Shown here in pieces: positions 62,622-64,000 of a stretch of DNA of 64,000 nucleotides (position 1 is its first letter; the number at the start of each line of letters is the position of its first letter). The notes under the pieces were generated by a model, which did not search any database, was not told where the DNA came from, and worked only from the letters and a program-made list of their open reading frames with translations. Both the position numbers and the translations under genes were made by a program. Source of the DNA: Spirogloea muscicola. Its lineage: Eukaryota > Streptophyta > Zygnematophyceae > Spirogloeales > Spirogloeaceae. The stretch is from the NCBI GenBank assembly GCA_009602725.1, contig WELB01000087.1:475989-539988 (forward strand). Direction: 5' to 3'.

Positions 62622-63030
62622 AAAAAGAATGAACAAAGAACGAGAAGGGGGCCAGAGGAAGCCAGAGGAAGCGCTAAGAAACCAAAGCACACAAAGAAAG
62701 AAAGCAGCTACAAATTACTCAGTAACCCCTGCTAAGCAGCCGCAAATCAGAGAGGCTAGGGTCCTGGAAGTGGGTCCCCTGGACAGAGCCAGAGGCAGCA
62801 GCGAGGAGCTCTGGAGAGCCCTCGCTGCTGCCTCTGGCGCTGGCCAGGGGACACACTTCCAGGAGCCCAGCATCTCTGATCTGCGGCTGCTTAGCAGGGG
62901 TTACTGAGTGTCTCGTAGCAGCTTTGTTTCTGTTACTTAGCGCTTTCCCTGGCCCCCTTCTCGTACTCTGTTCATTCTTTTTCGGGCTGGTTGTTCCAGC
63001 CCCTATTCTCAATGGGCGAGCACTTTCTTC
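62622..63030. repeat. Long inverted repeat of two hairpin-family copies
   Basis: The left arm 62625-62815 (GAATGAACAAAGAACGAGAA to GAGGCAGCAGCGAGG) and the right arm 62816-62983 (GAGAGCCCTCGCTGCTGCCT to CTCTGTTCATTC) are inverted copies, almost touching at 62812-62822. The right arm keeps the hairpin at 62984-63003; in the left arm that part is missing. A transcript across both would fold into a stem of about 170 pairs. Confidence 0.8.
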
Positions 63031-63769
63031 TGGAGTCGCCCTCCCAGCAGCCGCAGAAGCCGCGCCGCCGCGGCGGCTCGAACCCTCGGCCGCCCGAAGG
63101 AGATCGGTCCTTATCGACGGTACGAGCCCTTCAGCCAATCCTTCTCCGCGATACTGGGACCCACGCGCGGGCCGACGGGATGTAACGGCGCCTCGCTCGA
63201 CGCTGCCGCTTTCGTCCACGGCACGTCGCCGTGGCCGCCCTCCCGCCTTGGCTTCCGTGGGCCCGCCATTCCCTGTCGCTTCGAATTTCCACCGCCGTCG
63301 CCATCGCCCGGCTCCGCCGCCAGCCGCACTGTACTGCAGGACGCGACCTGGCGTTCGCCGCGCCCGGCGCGGGACCTCGCGCCCCCGCATTGATCACTTC
63401 TGGCGCTACAACTGGAGTGGCCTTGTTTGTCAGCTTTGCTGCGGACATCCAGTTTTCAGGAGGACATTAGCAGCCTGCCAAATTGCTGCGTTCCCGCCAT
63501 AGGGCCGACCTCTCCTAGGTGCGGCCCTCAGCGTCGCGATTGACTGTAGTCGCTGGCAGCGATGCAGTCTTCACGCTTCAGGTGTGGCCGAGTTGCAGCA
63601 AGCATCGGCTGCTGCGAATGGGAGGCGGCGCTGATGGCTGCCGGTCACTATGGCCAGCCTCTGCGGCTTTTCAGCCCTAAGCAACAGCACTGAACTCCTC
63701 TTGCGAGTGGAAAGCCGACGCAATCTGCTCATCGCTGCGGCGGTATGGTAGTTGCCCGAAGGCGTGAGC
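63031..63769 (+). promoter_or_regulatory. Upstream region of the PIP-box gene
   Basis: GC-rich leader between the inverted repeat and the start at 63770. Frames on both strands are Arg/Ala/Pro-rich and not believed. An in-frame TAG about 21 bases before 63770 supports that start. Confidence 0.45.
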
Positions 63770-64000
63770 ATGGGCACACAGAGCTCCCTTAGGAATTTCT
63801 TTGCAGCCAGAAGAGTGAAAGATGAAGTCAAGAGCGGCGAGGGTACAGGAGCCAGCCAGGATGTCGGTGCCAGTCAGTCGCAGCTATTGCAGCTTGAGAG
63901 CTCCTGTCTGACGACTGGCATACACGTCTCTCCCGTGAGGAAGAGAAGGACATGCCTGGTGCCGGGGGTGAAGCGTGTTTTTGACGAGGACAAGCTTGTC
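63770..64000 (+). CDS. N-terminus of a PIP-box protein (runs off the window)
   Basis: An ATG at 63770 opens a frame of 77 codons that stays open to the window end. It begins MGTQSSLRNFFAARRVKDEV. QSSLRNFF fits the PCNA-interacting (PIP) box Q-x-x-L-x-x-F-F exactly, at the extreme N-terminus, with basic residues right after it. Further on are VSPVRKRR (a likely CDK site and basic patch) and VKRVFDED. Proteins with an N-terminal PIP box include CDT1, MSH6, DNA ligase I and uracil-DNA glycosylase. The basic residues after the box and the SPVRKRR motif make a CDT1-like licensing factor possible, but too little is visible to decide. A replication or repair role in the nucleus is the inference. Confidence 0.6.
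   Translation, partial: MGTQSSLRNFFAARRVKDEVKSGEGTGASQDVGASQSQLLQLESSCLTTGIHVSPVRKRRTCLVPGVKRVFDEDKLV

Overview
The window looks like nuclear DNA of a green alga, most likely a chlorophyte of the trebouxiophyte kind. Genes are intron-dense with short GT-AG introns, up to 14 per gene, and GGC/GCC triplet runs sit at the 5' ends of genes. The gene set is plant-lineage: a PAS-Raf kinase, a SIK1/Hippo-type kinase, a DUF2358-SOUL heme protein, SAL1, plastid ribosomal protein bTHX and small CYSTM proteins. Genes were read by joining exons through splice sites and family motifs. Exon joins are inference unless stated, but most internal joins keep phase exactly.

Layout: 1-3200 poly-T, a hairpin repeat copy and a TIR element. 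3207-9109 (+) PAS-Raf-like kinase, 15 exons. 9894-14608 (-) elongin A present twice in tandem, the copies parted by a 549-base N gap. 15469-20602 (-) DEAD-box RNA helicase, head to head with 22015-24281 (+) SAL1-type 3'(2'),5'-bisphosphate nucleotidase. 25553-25808 repeat and a second N gap. 26083-31631 (+) ELL-like elongation factor with a very long acidic linker. 34211-34573 (+) plastid ribosomal protein bTHX/PSRP4. 35475-42040 (-) SIK1-like STE20 kinase, divergent from 42683-45726 (+) ATP phosphoribosyltransferase. 46467-46997 (-) two tandem CYSTM genes. 50042-52916 (+) DUF2358-SOUL protein. 54467-59240 (-) membrane histidine kinase with a bacterial PilJ-type sensor. 59241-63769 repeat-rich. 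63770-64000 (+) start of a protein with an N-terminal PIP box.

The genes do not form a pathway. Two (elongin A and ELL) concern RNA polymerase II elongation, three are signalling kinases, and three or four are plastid-related. The most distinctive feature is a family of short mobile repeats marked by a GGGCTGG/CCAGCCC hairpin. Three copies are near-identical over about 190 bases, and two of the copies lie head to head as a long inverted repeat. A second family has about 35-base terminal inverted repeats. No LTR element, viral fossil, CRISPR array, rRNA or convincing tRNA gene was seen.
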